Below, piece after piece: positions 14,903-24,257 of a DNA stretch of 64,000 nt. The translations under genes and the position numbers were made by a program. Where the stretch lies: assembly GCF_016909015.1 (NCBI RefSeq), contig NZ_JAFBFA010000028.1, positions 8,208 through 72,207 on the forward strand. The letters run 5' to 3'. The DNA comes from Gracilibacillus alcaliphilus (GTDB taxonomy: Bacteria; Bacillota; Bacilli; Bacillales; Amphibacillaceae). How positions within the stretch are numbered: position 1 is the stretch's first letter; the number at the start of each line of letters is the position of its first letter. The notes under the pieces are model-generated. The model was not told the DNA's origin, searched no databases, and saw only the letters and a list, made by a program, of their open reading frames with translations.

Positions 14903-17023
14903 TTACACACTTCTTACTTCAATTTCGCCATCTTCCAATACAATCTCTACCTTTGTTACGTTCTCTTGTTCTAAAACGATATCGGTAATGCCATCTTCGA
15001 CTTTCTCTTGAATAACTCGACGTAATGGACGTGCACCAAAACGGCGGTCATAGCCTTTATCAGCTAGGAATTGCTTCACTTCATCACTTACTGTTATCTC
15101 AAGATTTGATTCTTGTAAGTGCTCAGTCAACTCATTTAACATTAAGTCAACAATCTGTAATATATCAGCTTCTGTTAACTCATTGAATGGTATAATCGCG
15201 TCAAAGCGATTTAAGAATTCGGCTTTAAAGTATTGGGTTAGATTCTCTAATTCGGATACAGCCTGATTGTTATCATTGTTGAAGCCTACGGTAATTGCTT
15301 TAGCATTGGTACCTGCATTACTTGTCATGATAATTACGGTATCCTTGAAGCTGACCGTCCGGCCTTGGCTGTCTGTTAAGTGACCGTCCTCCATGATTTG
15401 CAAGAACATATTTTGTACATCTGGATGTGCCTTTTCAATTTCGTCCAGCAACACCAGGCTGTATGGATTACGGCGGATTTTCTCTGTTAATTGTCCAGCC
15501 TCTTCATGTCCTACATAGCCAGGAGGTGAACCGATAAGTTTAGAAACTGCATGTTTCTCCATATATTCACTCATATCTAAACGAACCATGGCATCCTTGG
15601 TGCCAAATAATTCTTCAGCAAGTGCTTTGGTTAATTCGGTTTTACCTACACCAGTTGGTCCTACAAATAAGAAAGAGCCAATTGGGCGGTATTTAGGTTT
15701 CAAGCCAGCTCTGCTTCTGCGAATGGCTTTTGCTACTTTGGCAACCGCTGTTTGCTGTCCAATTACCTTCTTGCTTAAGTTACCAGCAAGCTGATTCATT
15801 TTAGATTGTTCATCTGCTTGCATTTTACGAACTGGGATACCTGTTTTTTCTTCAATAATTAATTGAATATCTTCAACAGTCACTTCTGCCTTTGGTGTTT
15901 CTTGTGTTTCGGCTAGTTTTTTCTCCAACTTAATTTCTTCGTGTCTTAAATTAGCAGCACGTTCATAGTCTTCTTGTTCAGCTGCTTCTGTTTTTTGTTT
16001 AACAATTTCATCTAAACGTTTTTGGATACTGTCAGAATCTGTTTCGCTGACGGTTAAATTCAATCGTGCACCAGCTTCATCGATTAGATCAATCGCTTTG
16101 TCTGGCAGGAAGCGGTCTTGGATATAGCGTTTGGATAATCGAACAGCTGCTGCAATAACGTCGTCAGAATAGTTGACTTGATGATATTGTTGATAACGAT
16201 CGCGCAAACCTAATAGAATTTGTTCCGCCTCTTCGACAGTCGGCTCTTTGACAATAATAGGCTGTAAGCGTCGTTCTAAAGCTGCATCTTTCTCAATTTG
16301 ACGATATTCTTTTAACGTAGTTGCCCCAATTAATTGCAATTCACCACGTGCAAGCGCTGGTTTTAAAATATTACCGGCATCCATTTGGGAGCCTTCTGCT
16401 GTACCGGCACCGACTAATAGGTGAATCTCATCAACAAAAAGGATCACATTTTGACGTTCTTGAAGCTCTGTCACTAATTGTTTCATGCGCTCCTCGAATT
16501 GCCCGCGTATGCCGGTATTGGCTACAAGAGAAGCCACATCTAAGATATAAATTTCCTTATCTAACAATTTTGCCGGCACATTTCCTTCCACTACTCTTAA
16601 AGCTAAACCTTCAGCAATGGCTGTTTTACCTACACCAGGTTCCCCAATTAGCACTGGATTGTTTTTGTTGCGGCGGTTTAGTGTTTCAATTACACGTTTT
16701 ACTTCTTGTTCACGGCCAATGACAGGATCGATAACCCCTGCACGAGCCGCATCCGATAAGTTCTTACCAAGCTGATCCAGCAGACCATTTCCTTGCCCGC
16801 CTTGGGCAGTTCTTGTTTGCGCCTGTGTGCCGCTGAATCCATTGGCTCCACCGCTAAAGAACTGTTCAAAGCCTTGTCCACCGAACATTCCTGAAGGTTG
16901 GTTCATTTCATTTTTAATATCTTGAAAGCATGATTGACATACATGTAATGATTGAGATTGATTGTTTATCCGAAGGTTTAGATTAACAGTTGCTTGATGA
17001 TTACCACATTTTTGGCATTTCAT
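14903..17023 (-). CDS. clpE: ATP-dependent Clp protease ATPase subunit ClpE
   Basis: A 706-residue HSP100 unfoldase working with ClpP. An N-terminal zinc finger (Cys3, Cys6, Cys29, Cys32) is the ClpE hallmark. The first AAA module has GEPGVGKTA, then a UVR-like coiled coil (about 330-370), then the second AAA module with GPTGVGKTE and LVLLDEIEKAHPDV. The start at 17023 is fixed by AAGGAGGA and by the zinc finger; an upstream in-frame start at 17041 is less likely. Expression is controlled by CtsR: two heptad operators lie on the promoter about 200 bp upstream, leaving a long leader. Length matches B. subtilis ClpE (699). Confidence 0.95.
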   Translation of the reverse strand: MKCQKCGNHQATVNLNLRINNQSQSLHVCQSCFQDIKNEMNQPSGMFGGQGFEQFFSGGANGFSGTQAQTRTAQGGQGNGLLDQLGKNLSDAARAGVIDPVIGREQEVKRVIETLNRRNKNNPVLIGEPGVGKTAIAEGLALRVVEGNVPAKLLDKEIYILDVASLVANTGIRGQFEERMKQLVTELQERQNVILFVDEIHLLVGAGTAEGSQMDAGNILKPALARGELQLIGATTLKEYRQIEKDAALERRLQPIIVKEPTVEEAEQILLGLRDRYQQYHQVNYSDDVIAAAVRLSKRYIQDRFLPDKAIDLIDEAGARLNLTVSETDSDSIQKRLDEIVKQKTEAAEQEDYERAANLRHEEIKLEKKLAETQETPKAEVTVEDIQLIIEEKTGIPVRKMQADEQSKMNQLAGNLSKKVIGQQTAVAKVAKAIRRSRAGLKPKYRPIGSFLFVGPTGVGKTELTKALAEELFGTKDAMVRLDMSEYMEKHAVSKLIGSPPGYVGHEEAGQLTEKIRRNPYSLVLLDEIEKAHPDVQNMFLQIMEDGHLTDSQGRTVSFKDTVIIMTSNAGTNAKAITVGFNNDNNQAVSELENLTQYFKAEFLNRFDAIIPFNELTEADILQIVDLMLNELTEHLQESNLEITVSDEVKQFLADKGYDRRFGARPLRRVIQEKVEDGITDIVLEQENVTKVEIVLEDGEIEVRSV

Positions 17024-17213
17024 AACGAATTCCTCCTTCAATTTAGTTAACTATCCTCAGTGGGGCGTTCTTCCTCCTTCACTAATGGATAGCGAAACTT
17101 ATCGGGGTACTATCATCTGTTATCCCACTTAGACTCCTTGGAACTTTCTCCAAATCTGCCAGGATAGGACTACTATACGAATGCACTTAGATAAGAATAA
17201 AGGTCAAGGTCAA

Positions 17214-17279
17214 TTTGACTTTTGACTATCTTTGACCTTATTTGATTATTATTATACTCTGACCTTTTTTGACTTTCAA
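17214..17279 (-). promoter_or_regulatory. clpE promoter with CtsR operators
   Basis: On the minus strand: TTGAAA (17274-17279), 17 bp, TATAAT (17251-17256). A CtsR direct repeat (AGTCAAAAAAGGTCAGA, 17258-17274) fills the spacer. A second one (GGTCAAAGATAGTCAAA, 17221-17237), with an extra AGTCAAA (17214-17220), covers the start region. This fits the known CtsR heptad GGTCAAA with a 3-bp spacer and implies heat-shock repression. Confidence 0.85.
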
Positions 17280-17440
17280 TAGTTTTGCTCATATTTAAAA
17301 AAATTTTTTTAATAGTGCTTTTGTGCCTATAGAATAAGGTTTGTCCCTTCTCCAGCTTTATCTTAAAAATGAATTTCGATATCTACAAAATATGTTTTAT
17401 GCTACACTGGTGATAACTAGTTATCGAAGGAGTTGTTTAT

Positions 17441-18784
17441 ATGACCATGCTAGAAATTCTTTACCAAAAGAAAAAAGTGCGTTTGCGCGTGGTGCAGCTA
17501 ACAGCCTACAAACAAATGAAAATAGTGGAAACCCACGGAAAGAATGGACATACTTATTATTTATTTTGCTATAAAAGCCATTTTATTAATGTAAAAAAAA
17601 CGGCTGCTGTCCACCTTCACTCTTTTCTAGCCAGAGCGTTACGGGAAGGATTTACCTTCTCCACTGATCATGTTCTGACCAATATCTTCCTACAATCCAA
17701 AACGGCTTATCCCTTAATAACAAATAATCAAATGGTTGATAAACTAAAAAAACAATTCTCTGCGACAGAGAGACTCTATATACTTGCTATGTTTGATAAT
17801 TATATCCAGCCACAAAAAATTCAAACCTTATGTAAGGAAAGCTTTTATCAATATCGCCGCAATGGCCAGTTAAAAAAAGCTTTTCAGATTGTGCTTCATT
17901 ATCATAACGCCCTTCCCTCAGACTCTTTTGCCAATGATATGCTTCAACATACCGATTTCCAAAAATACAGAACTTTATATGCAGATATAGAGCAACTAGC
18001 TGCCGGTTGGTCCGATCCGCTCTATCTGGAAAATTATATTTTTGATCATCACTTCCCTCATTCATTCATAAAACCATTGTTTGATCAATATGGTATAGAA
18101 GAACGTGCATTTGACCAAATCCTGCTTTATTACTGCCAGCATGACTCCTTACAAGATAAACTGTCACTTGATCAGCTGCCCTTTGCAGCATACGCTGATA
18201 AGATACAGGTATCGTTTTGGTCTGAGCTGCTTCCATCTCACCGCTTCACTCGCGAACTGATGGAACAATTACTATCGTTAGGTGCATACGATGCCATCCT
18301 TGATTATTTCTTACAAACAAAGGAACAGCCAATAGAACTGGATCTGTTGGATCAAGCAGCCCCACATGTTTCTGCAGACTTTCTAGCGAAAAGGTATCAA
18401 CAGATCTTGCCATTGATTACTTCGTTATATGAGGATCATCATCAGTTAGATCAATTACTGAAACAGCTAGTAAAGAAACTGCTTTCCAGCACTGCGCTCA
18501 GCGATCTCTTAGCATGTATCGATCACAATGAGCTGCCAACTGTTCAAAAACTGCGAAAAATTAAACAGCTAACCGATAACCCTGATCAACAATTTGTATT
18601 AGGAGAAATCTATTACGAGCTGGGACAGTATGATAAAGCGATAGCTTGCTTTGAATGGGAAATGGAACTTGCTCCAGATGACACATCCCCCATCCAATAT
18701 TTGTATAAAAGCCATCTAGCCAATGGAGATAAAGAAAAAGCCCAAACTTATCAGCAATTATTAGCCACCCTGCCTTCAAGTTAA
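17441..18784 (+). CDS. TPR-containing protein of unknown function
   Basis: A 447-residue, largely helical cytoplasmic protein. A tetratricopeptide motif is clear near the C-terminus (about 385-440: LGEIYYELGQYDKAIACFEW); the rest carries degenerate helical repeats. The first 80 residues look like a small beta-rich domain (VVQLTAYKQMKIV, TYYLFCYKSHFI). No catalytic motif is seen. AAGGAG precedes the ATG, and a palindrome GATAACTAGTTATC (about 17416-17429) lies just upstream. It is monocistronic between clpE (divergent) and ppx. A scaffold or regulatory role is plausible but unproven. Confidence 0.7.
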   Translation: MTMLEILYQKKKVRLRVVQLTAYKQMKIVETHGKNGHTYYLFCYKSHFINVKKTAAVHLHSFLARALREGFTFSTDHVLTNIFLQSKTAYPLITNNQMVDKLKKQFSATERLYILAMFDNYIQPQKIQTLCKESFYQYRRNGQLKKAFQIVLHYHNALPSDSFANDMLQHTDFQKYRTLYADIEQLAAGWSDPLYLENYIFDHHFPHSFIKPLFDQYGIEERAFDQILLYYCQHDSLQDKLSLDQLPFAAYADKIQVSFWSELLPSHRFTRELMEQLLSLGAYDAILDYFLQTKEQPIELDLLDQAAPHVSADFLAKRYQQILPLITSLYEDHHQLDQLLKQLVKKLLSSTALSDLLACIDHNELPTVQKLRKIKQLTDNPDQQFVLGEIYYELGQYDKAIACFEWEMELAPDDTSPIQYLYKSHLANGDKEKAQTYQQLLATLPSS

Positions 18785-18830
18785 TCGATAAGCAGCTACC
18801 TGCCTTCATAAGAAATATTGAACCATGACA

Positions 18831-18876
18831 TCCTGCTGTTCTTAGTGATAAACCTCACTCTAAAACAGCAGTTTTT
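18831..18876 (+). terminator. Terminator of the TPR gene
   Basis: CTGCTGTT (18833-18840) pairs with AACAGCAG (18864-18871), with an inner AGTGA/TCACT helix and a trailing TTTTT. Confidence 0.8.
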
Positions 18877-18956
18877 CATGTTCACAAAATTTGTAAACTG
18901 GTTCACTATTTTCAAAAGAAAACACTTTCTTCATTGCCAAGATGCCGTGATATGTA

Positions 18957-18965
18957 TGGTATAAT
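18957..18965 (+). promoter_or_regulatory. Extended -10 promoter of ppx
   Basis: TGGTATAAT matches the extended -10 form TGnTATAAT and lies 35 bp before the ppx ATG; no strong -35 is visible. Confidence 0.55.
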
Positions 18966-19000
18966 AAAAGGAAAATTATCCAAGAAACAGGGTGAAGTAA

Positions 19001-20527
19001 ATGAAGAAGCAATATTATGCTATCGTTGATATTGGATCGAATACTATGCGCTTAGTTATTTATGTAAGAGAAAAAGGCGGCAGATTAAAAGAAGTGGAAA
19101 ACGTCAAAGCAGTTGCCCGGCTCCGTATGTTTCTGGAACAAGACAACAGCCTGAATCAAACAGGCATCGATCGTCTTATCGATACACTTGCAAGTTTTCA
19201 GAAGGTGCTTCACACCCATAAGGTACAAGACATTGTCTGTGTAGCTACTGCAACGATCAGACAAGCCAGTAATCAAGCAGACATTGAAAAGCAAGTAAAA
19301 GACAGTACAGGTTTAACCATGCGTATTCTATCCGAGGAAGAAGAGGCCTATTATGGCTATTTGGCTGTGGTTAACTCCACCTCTATTTCAACAGGAATTA
19401 CCGTAGATATTGGCGGTGGAAGTACCGAAGTCACCTTGTTTGAAAATCGTGAACTGAAAGAATCACACAGCTTCCCTTTTGGTGCATTGACCTTAAAGGA
19501 TTTCTTCAAGGAGGTTATTCCCACAACAAAAGAGTTGCTGCAACTGCGGCATTATCTAACTAAACAGTTCGCCACTTTGCCTTGGCTTCGCAATCAAGAA
19601 GTACCTTTAATCGCAATTGGAGGAAGCGCCCGCAACTTGGCACAAATCGATCAAAACCTGAAAAAATATCCCTTAGCCGGCCTGCACCAATATCAAATGT
19701 TTGATAAGGATATTATGGCTGTAAGCAACTATTTGACAGGGTTAAAGCCAGGGAAATTAGCCAAAGTCGAAGGATTATCCAAAGATAGGGCAGATATTAT
19801 TATCCCTGCGATTGAAGTATTTCACAGCCTGTATCAAATCGTTCAAGCAGAAAGCTTTATCCTTAGTCGTAAAGGATTGCGTGATGGTGTTTTCTATGAA
19901 GAATTAGTAAGAGAAACTGGTTCATTGCTTTTTCCCAATGTAGTAGAAGACAGCATTCAAGAACTGATCAATGATTATAATTTGGAATTAAAGCAAATTA
20001 CCCATGTGCAATTTCTCACCCGAAAATTATTTGAATATCTTAAAGAAAATGGGTTAGTACACTTAGATAAACATGATTGGAATCTATTAAAGAAGGCTAG
20101 TTATCTGTTTCATTTAGGCGAGTATATTGATTCTGAAGCAAGTGCACAGCACACCTTCTACTTGTTAGCCAACCGTACAATTGACGGTTTAATGCACAAG
20201 GATCGCCTGAAATTAGCCTTAATTGCTTCCTATAAAAATAAAACGGTTTTTAAACAGTTTATTCAACCTTATAAATCATGGTTTTTAAAAGAAGAACGGG
20301 ATAAATTACAGGACTTGGGAGCCATACTTAAATTCTGCTATTGCCTGGATGCTACGAAACGACAGGCTGTTCAGGATCTTCAATTTAAATGGAAGAAGCA
20401 TACCCTAGTGATTACCTTATTGTGTAAAGACGACACCATGCCAGAAGAATATCAATCCGAGAAGCAAAAGAAACATTTAGAAAAGACCATTAAGAGAGAG
20501 ATTCAATTAAAGTTTAAGTCAAGGTGA
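19001..20527 (+). CDS. ppx: Exopolyphosphatase (Ppx/GppA family)
   Basis: A 508-residue enzyme releasing phosphate from polyphosphate ends, or hydrolysing pppGpp. The actin-like ATPase fold is visible: phosphate loop 1 in AIVDIGSNTMRL (8-19), loop 2 in TVDIGGGSTEVTLF (about 133-146) and the IAIGGSARNLA loop. A C-terminal helical HD-like domain fills about 310-508. It lies upstream of the polyphosphate kinase gene in the same direction, giving a polyphosphate synthesis and breakdown pair. The 620-bp gap between them holds a Pho-box promoter and a repeat, so ppk has its own promoter. Confidence 0.9.
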   Translation: MKKQYYAIVDIGSNTMRLVIYVREKGGRLKEVENVKAVARLRMFLEQDNSLNQTGIDRLIDTLASFQKVLHTHKVQDIVCVATATIRQASNQADIEKQVKDSTGLTMRILSEEEEAYYGYLAVVNSTSISTGITVDIGGGSTEVTLFENRELKESHSFPFGALTLKDFFKEVIPTTKELLQLRHYLTKQFATLPWLRNQEVPLIAIGGSARNLAQIDQNLKKYPLAGLHQYQMFDKDIMAVSNYLTGLKPGKLAKVEGLSKDRADIIIPAIEVFHSLYQIVQAESFILSRKGLRDGVFYEELVRETGSLLFPNVVEDSIQELINDYNLELKQITHVQFLTRKLFEYLKENGLVHLDKHDWNLLKKASYLFHLGEYIDSEASAQHTFYLLANRTIDGLMHKDRLKLALIASYKNKTVFKQFIQPYKSWFLKEERDKLQDLGAILKFCYCLDATKRQAVQDLQFKWKKHTLVITLLCKDDTMPEEYQSEKQKKHLEKTIKREIQLKFKSR

Positions 20528-20805
20528 AATAAAATTGCCGTCAGCAGGAACCTACCCGCTGATTAATAGTAGGGTTGTAACTTGTATTTATGACAAGCTG
20601 CATCAAACTTTACAATTATTTAACATCTACTTCATATAAGCTAATCATCGACAGGTTATGATAAAAAGAGACTTTCACCCTAGGGTAAAAATATCCACCG
20701 GATGGTTAGCAACTGTTTCCTATTTTCCTCTCACCACCCCCTCAAAAGACGGAAGACGGGTTACAGACAGCTGACAATCTGTTTTTAGGAATGATTTATT
20801 ATAAG
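20528..20805. other. Intergenic region before the repeat in the ppk leader
   Basis: About 280 bp without a gene. It contains a weak hairpin after ppx (TCAGCAGG with CCCGCTGA, one mismatch), the Pho-box promoter, and a pyrimidine-rich stretch (20718-20745). Confidence 0.5.
20609..20662 (+). promoter_or_regulatory. Pho box and -10 element upstream of ppk
   Basis: Three TT(A/T/C)ACA-like hexamers spaced exactly 11 bp apart: TTTACA (20609-20614), TTAACA (20620-20625), TTCATA (20631-20636). TATGAT (20657-20662) follows 20 bp later. This is the layout of PhoP-activated promoters in B. subtilis. The target gene ppk makes polyphosphate, which fits phosphate control. Confidence 0.55.
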
Positions 20806-21126
20806 TGTCTGTTCAAAAAGTTCGATGAAAAGAACATCATGTTGCAAAGCGATACTAGTACATCCTGTGCGTTGGCAGGCTAAAGCCGTGACGTCCTGTA
20901 CGTTGATAGTTCAAGGCGGCGCAGCTTTGAGCAAAAGATTTTGCACGCAGGAAAAATGTTTTCTTTTCTAAGGAAAGGAGCATATGCTTTTAATACCTGA
21001 GTAGCGGGCTTGCACAGGATGTGTTGACTTCTGCGTTGTCCACATGATGAGGACGGTTTTAGCAGAAGTTCCCCTATCGCCAGCTCCGACATTTGATGTC
21101 ATTTTTATCATGCTTTTTGAACAACC
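20806..21126. repeat. Family A MITE-like element, long copy
   Basis: 321 bp with inverted ends GTTCAAAAAGTTCGATGAAA (20811 onward) and GTCATTTTTATCATGC...TTTTTGAAC (to about 21121). Internal blocks CAAGGCGGCGCAG, GCATATGCTTTTAATAC and TGCACAGGATGTGTTGAC recur at 24.1 and 37.5 kb. It also carries family B words (GTGACGTCCTGTACGTTG). Flanking octamers ATTATAAG and TCTAAAAG match only in part. It lies in the ppk leader. Confidence 0.8.
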
Positions 21127-21146
21127 TCTAAAAGGGATGGTGCTTC

Positions 21147-23222
21147 ATGGAGACAAACATACAAGAGACAAATGCCCAATCACCTGCCTATTATAATAAT
21201 AGAGAACTTAGCTGGCTCTCCTTTAATAAGCGAGTATTAGAAGAAGCAGATGATGCAGGCAATCCATTACTAGAGAGATTACGATTTCTATCGATATTTT
21301 CCTCCAATTTAGACGAATTCTTTATGGTTCGAGTAGCTGGCCTTAAAGATCAAGTAAAGGCAGGCTTTAACCGGCCTGATGATAAGTCAGGTCTGACACC
21401 AAAACAGCAGCTTGCAGCTATTTCCATTTTTAATCATGAGCTGGTCACACAGCAATATACCCTCTATACCAGCTTACTCAGCGATTTAGACAAGGAACAG
21501 ATTCGGATTTTTCATATCGAAGAACTGTCGAAACAGGAGGTAAACTCATTAGAACAATTTTTTGATGAGCACATTTATCCAATCCTCACGCCTATGGCAG
21601 TTGATGCGTACCGCAAATTTCCGATGCTGTTAAATAAGTCGTTAAACTTGGCCGTTCAGCTCGTAGATGAGTATGAACAGGAACACACACCGACAAAAAC
21701 AGCTATTGTTCAAGTTCCTGCTTTATTAGATCGTTTCTTGCCAATCAATGAACATCACTTTATCTTATTAGAAGATGTGATTCGTCATTTTATCTATAAA
21801 CTTTTTAAAGGCTATCGTGTCACTTCTACCAGTGTCTTTCGCATTACCAGGAATGCAGATATGACCATTCATGAAGATGGAGCACACGATTTGCTGAGAG
21901 AAATTGAAAAAGAATTAAAAAAGCGTAAGTTCGGAGCAGCTGTTCGTTTAGAAGTAGAAGCAAAAGGGCATGCACCTGAAATGGTTGACTTCCTCTTACA
22001 TGTACTAGAAATTCACAAAAAAGATTTATACATTGTCAATGGTCCACTTGACTTAACTTGTCTTGCTGACTTCTACAGCCAGGTCAAACAAGATTATGAG
22101 CATCTGGTCTATGAAACGCTCATTCCTCAGCCTGCCCAAGATATTCATGAAGATGAGACGGTATTTGAAGCGGTAAGAAAACGGGATCTTTTCCTCCATC
22201 ATCCCTATGAATCATTTGAGCCGATTGTCGATTTAATACGGGAAGCAGCTGATAATCCGGAAGTGTTAGCGATTAAACAGACATTATATCGTGTCAGCGG
22301 AGGTTCTCCCATTATTGCCGCGTTAAAACGTGCAGCTGAAAATGGTAAGCAGGTTACTGTACTGGTTGAATTAAAGGCACGGTTCGATGAAGAGAATAAT
22401 GTCCAATGGGCCAAACAATTAGAAATAGCCGGCTGCCATGTGATATATGGTATGATCTCCTTGAAGACTCATAGCAAGATCACATTAATTGTACGCAAAC
22501 ATCTCAATCGGATTGAACGGGTTGTCCATCTTGGAACAGGAAATTATAATGATCAAACAGCCAAATTCTATACCGATATGTCTTATTTAACGATGAAACG
22601 AAAATTCGGTGTAGATGCCACAAACTTTTTTAACTACTTAAGCGGTTATACAGAGAAGCCAGTCTTTCATCATTTATCAATGGCTCCTTTTGATATCCGC
22701 AATGATTTATTAACTTATATTGATCAAGAAATTAACTTTCATAAGAAGTATGACAATGGCCGGATTATGGCAAAAATGAATTCATTAACAGATAAGCCAT
22801 TGATTGAGAAACTGTATCAGGCTTCTCAGGCTGGTGTACAGATCGATTTGATTGTGCGCGGAATCTGCTGTCTGCGGCCTGGCATTTCAGGAATCAGTGA
22901 GAATATCCGGGTTATCAGTATTGTCGGCAGATTTCTGGAACACAGCCGGGTCTATTATTTTCATCATCATGGTGAAGATAAAATATTTTTATCTTCAGCT
23001 GATTTAATGACACGTAATATGATCAAGCGAGTAGAATTAATGTTCCCTATCTTTGAAGGACGGATTAAGGCTCGGCTTCTTTCCATTCTTGATCTTATGC
23101 TTCAAGATTCGATAAAAGCAAGGGCGCAAGCCTCTGATGGGACATATTCCTATGTCGACTCGAATCTGCCTGTAAACAGCCAGCTGCTATTGTTTGAACA
23201 GGCGATTCAAGCCTTACAATAA
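21147..23222 (+). CDS. ppk: Polyphosphate kinase 1
   Basis: A 691-residue enzyme that makes polyphosphate from ATP and reverses the reaction. The N-terminal PPK domain opens with YNNRELSWLSFNKRVLEEA. The two phospholipase-D-like catalytic domains hold the phosphorylated His in LKTHSKITLI (about 442) and the second active-site His in YYFHHHGEDK (about 605). DEFFMVRVAGL and the Arg-rich ATP site are conserved. Length is normal. It has its own Pho-type promoter and a leader of nearly 500 bases interrupted by a family A element. The product works with Ppx upstream. Confidence 0.95.
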   Translation: METNIQETNAQSPAYYNNRELSWLSFNKRVLEEADDAGNPLLERLRFLSIFSSNLDEFFMVRVAGLKDQVKAGFNRPDDKSGLTPKQQLAAISIFNHELVTQQYTLYTSLLSDLDKEQIRIFHIEELSKQEVNSLEQFFDEHIYPILTPMAVDAYRKFPMLLNKSLNLAVQLVDEYEQEHTPTKTAIVQVPALLDRFLPINEHHFILLEDVIRHFIYKLFKGYRVTSTSVFRITRNADMTIHEDGAHDLLREIEKELKKRKFGAAVRLEVEAKGHAPEMVDFLLHVLEIHKKDLYIVNGPLDLTCLADFYSQVKQDYEHLVYETLIPQPAQDIHEDETVFEAVRKRDLFLHHPYESFEPIVDLIREAADNPEVLAIKQTLYRVSGGSPIIAALKRAAENGKQVTVLVELKARFDEENNVQWAKQLEIAGCHVIYGMISLKTHSKITLIVRKHLNRIERVVHLGTGNYNDQTAKFYTDMSYLTMKRKFGVDATNFFNYLSGYTEKPVFHHLSMAPFDIRNDLLTYIDQEINFHKKYDNGRIMAKMNSLTDKPLIEKLYQASQAGVQIDLIVRGICCLRPGISGISENIRVISIVGRFLEHSRVYYFHHHGEDKIFLSSADLMTRNMIKRVELMFPIFEGRIKARLLSILDLMLQDSIKARAQASDGTYSYVDSNLPVNSQLLLFEQAIQALQ

Positions 23223-23262
23223 CAACAAAGTCCCTTAGCTATTTCGCTAGGGACTTTGTTGT
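23221..23262. terminator. Shared terminator of ppk and pdaA
   Basis: AACAAAGTCCCT pairs with AGGGACTTTGTT around a short loop, followed by GTTAAT; it lies between convergent stops. Confidence 0.8.
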
Positions 23263-24035
23263 TAATAGAAGCCTTTCGGCAGTAATTTCTTCATCATTAA
23301 ATCATCGAGGCTTTTGAATTGATAACCTTGTTCTTTCAAATCATCAATCAAATAAGCTAAAGCATCCGCATTATCCTGAGACACCGTATGCATAAGTACA
23401 ACAGCACCTGGATGAATTTGATCCATCACCTGTTTATAGGCATGTTTCCAGCCTTGTTCAGAGCCTTCATTCCAATCAACAAATGCGAGTGACCAAAAAA
23501 CATGTGTATACCCTAACTCATCTGCCCATGACAGAGAAGATTCATTAAAGGTTCCTTTAGGCGGCCGGAGATACTGTACAGGGACTTTCTCATCTATTTC
23601 TTTAATTTTCTCTGTTAGTACAGAGACATCTTTGATAAATGATTCTTTGGAAATCGCTGTAAAATCACGATGCCCATCAGAATGATTTCCGATAATATGC
23701 CCATCAGCAATCATCCGTTTGACTAATTCCGGCTGATCGGTTACATAATGGCCAGTAAGAAAAAACGTGGCCGGGACATCCTTTTCTTTTAACACGCCAA
23801 GAATCTGCTCCGTATAACCAGCCTCATAGCCGTTATCAAATGTTAAATAGACATGCTTATCCCCAGAGTCATCGAAATAAAAAGCTTGATGCTTGTCTAA
23901 AATGGCTTGATATTTACCCACTTCTGGAGGCTGATGATTATGTCCTTTTTTATAGCCCCAGCCATAGCTGACCGCCTCTGCTTGAAGAGGTATCAACAGG
24001 AAAGTTAATGCGATTATAACCATTATTCTTTTCAT
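23262..24035 (-). CDS. pdaA: Polysaccharide deacetylase, PdaA type (spore cortex muramic delta-lactam)
   Basis: A 257-residue exported enzyme with signal peptide MKRIMVIIALTFLLIPLQAEA. The NodB domain shows the PdaA-type motif 1 LTFDNGYEAGYT (second Asp of the usual TFDDG replaced by Asn), metal His in GNHSDGHRDF, LRPPKGTF and VVLMHT. PdaA removes the acetyl group of muramic acid to make the cortex lactam needed for germination, which fits a spore former. The start at 24035 has AAGGTGAG; the frame remains open 45 codons upstream, but only because it runs through a family A repeat. Confidence 0.9.
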   Translation of the reverse strand: MKRIMVIIALTFLLIPLQAEAVSYGWGYKKGHNHQPPEVGKYQAILDKHQAFYFDDSGDKHVYLTFDNGYEAGYTEQILGVLKEKDVPATFFLTGHYVTDQPELVKRMIADGHIIGNHSDGHRDFTAISKESFIKDVSVLTEKIKEIDEKVPVQYLRPPKGTFNESSLSWADELGYTHVFWSLAFVDWNEGSEQGWKHAYKQVMDQIHPGAVVLMHTVSQDNADALAYLIDDLKEQGYQFKSLDDLMMKKLLPKGFY

Positions 24036-24062
24036 TAGAAAACTCACCTTTTTTTCTTTTAG

Positions 24063-24215
24063 TGCTTGTTCAAAAAGTTCGGTAAAAAGGACCAAGAAGT
24101 TCAAGGCGGCGCAGCCTTTGAGCCACGGAGCGTATGCTTTTAATACGTGAGTAGCGAAAAAGCAAGCCAACGCAGAAATTCACAGTGTCATTTTTATTGG
24201 GCTTTTTGAACATCC
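24063..24215. repeat. Family A MITE-like element with 8-bp direct repeats
   Basis: A 153-bp element with inverted ends (GTTCAAAAAGTTCGGTAAAA and its counterpart ending GGGCTTTTTGAAC). It is flanked by perfect 8-bp direct repeats TCTTTTAG (24055-24062 and 24216-24223). It has no coding capacity. It is the shortest complete copy in the window and lies 28 bp upstream of the pdaA start. Confidence 0.85.
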
Positions 24216-24257
24216 TCTTTTAGTTTGTCAAAAAGGTGAGTTCTCTATGCAATCCGC

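Noticed and set aside
16321..16722. 133-codon plus-strand frame opposite clpE
   Set aside because: Shadow of the AAA module coding sequence, no ribosome binding site or family features.
24036..24170. N-terminal extension of the deacetylase gene by 45 codons
   Set aside because: The extension is a translation of the family A element; a signal peptide and ribosome binding site mark the start at 24035.
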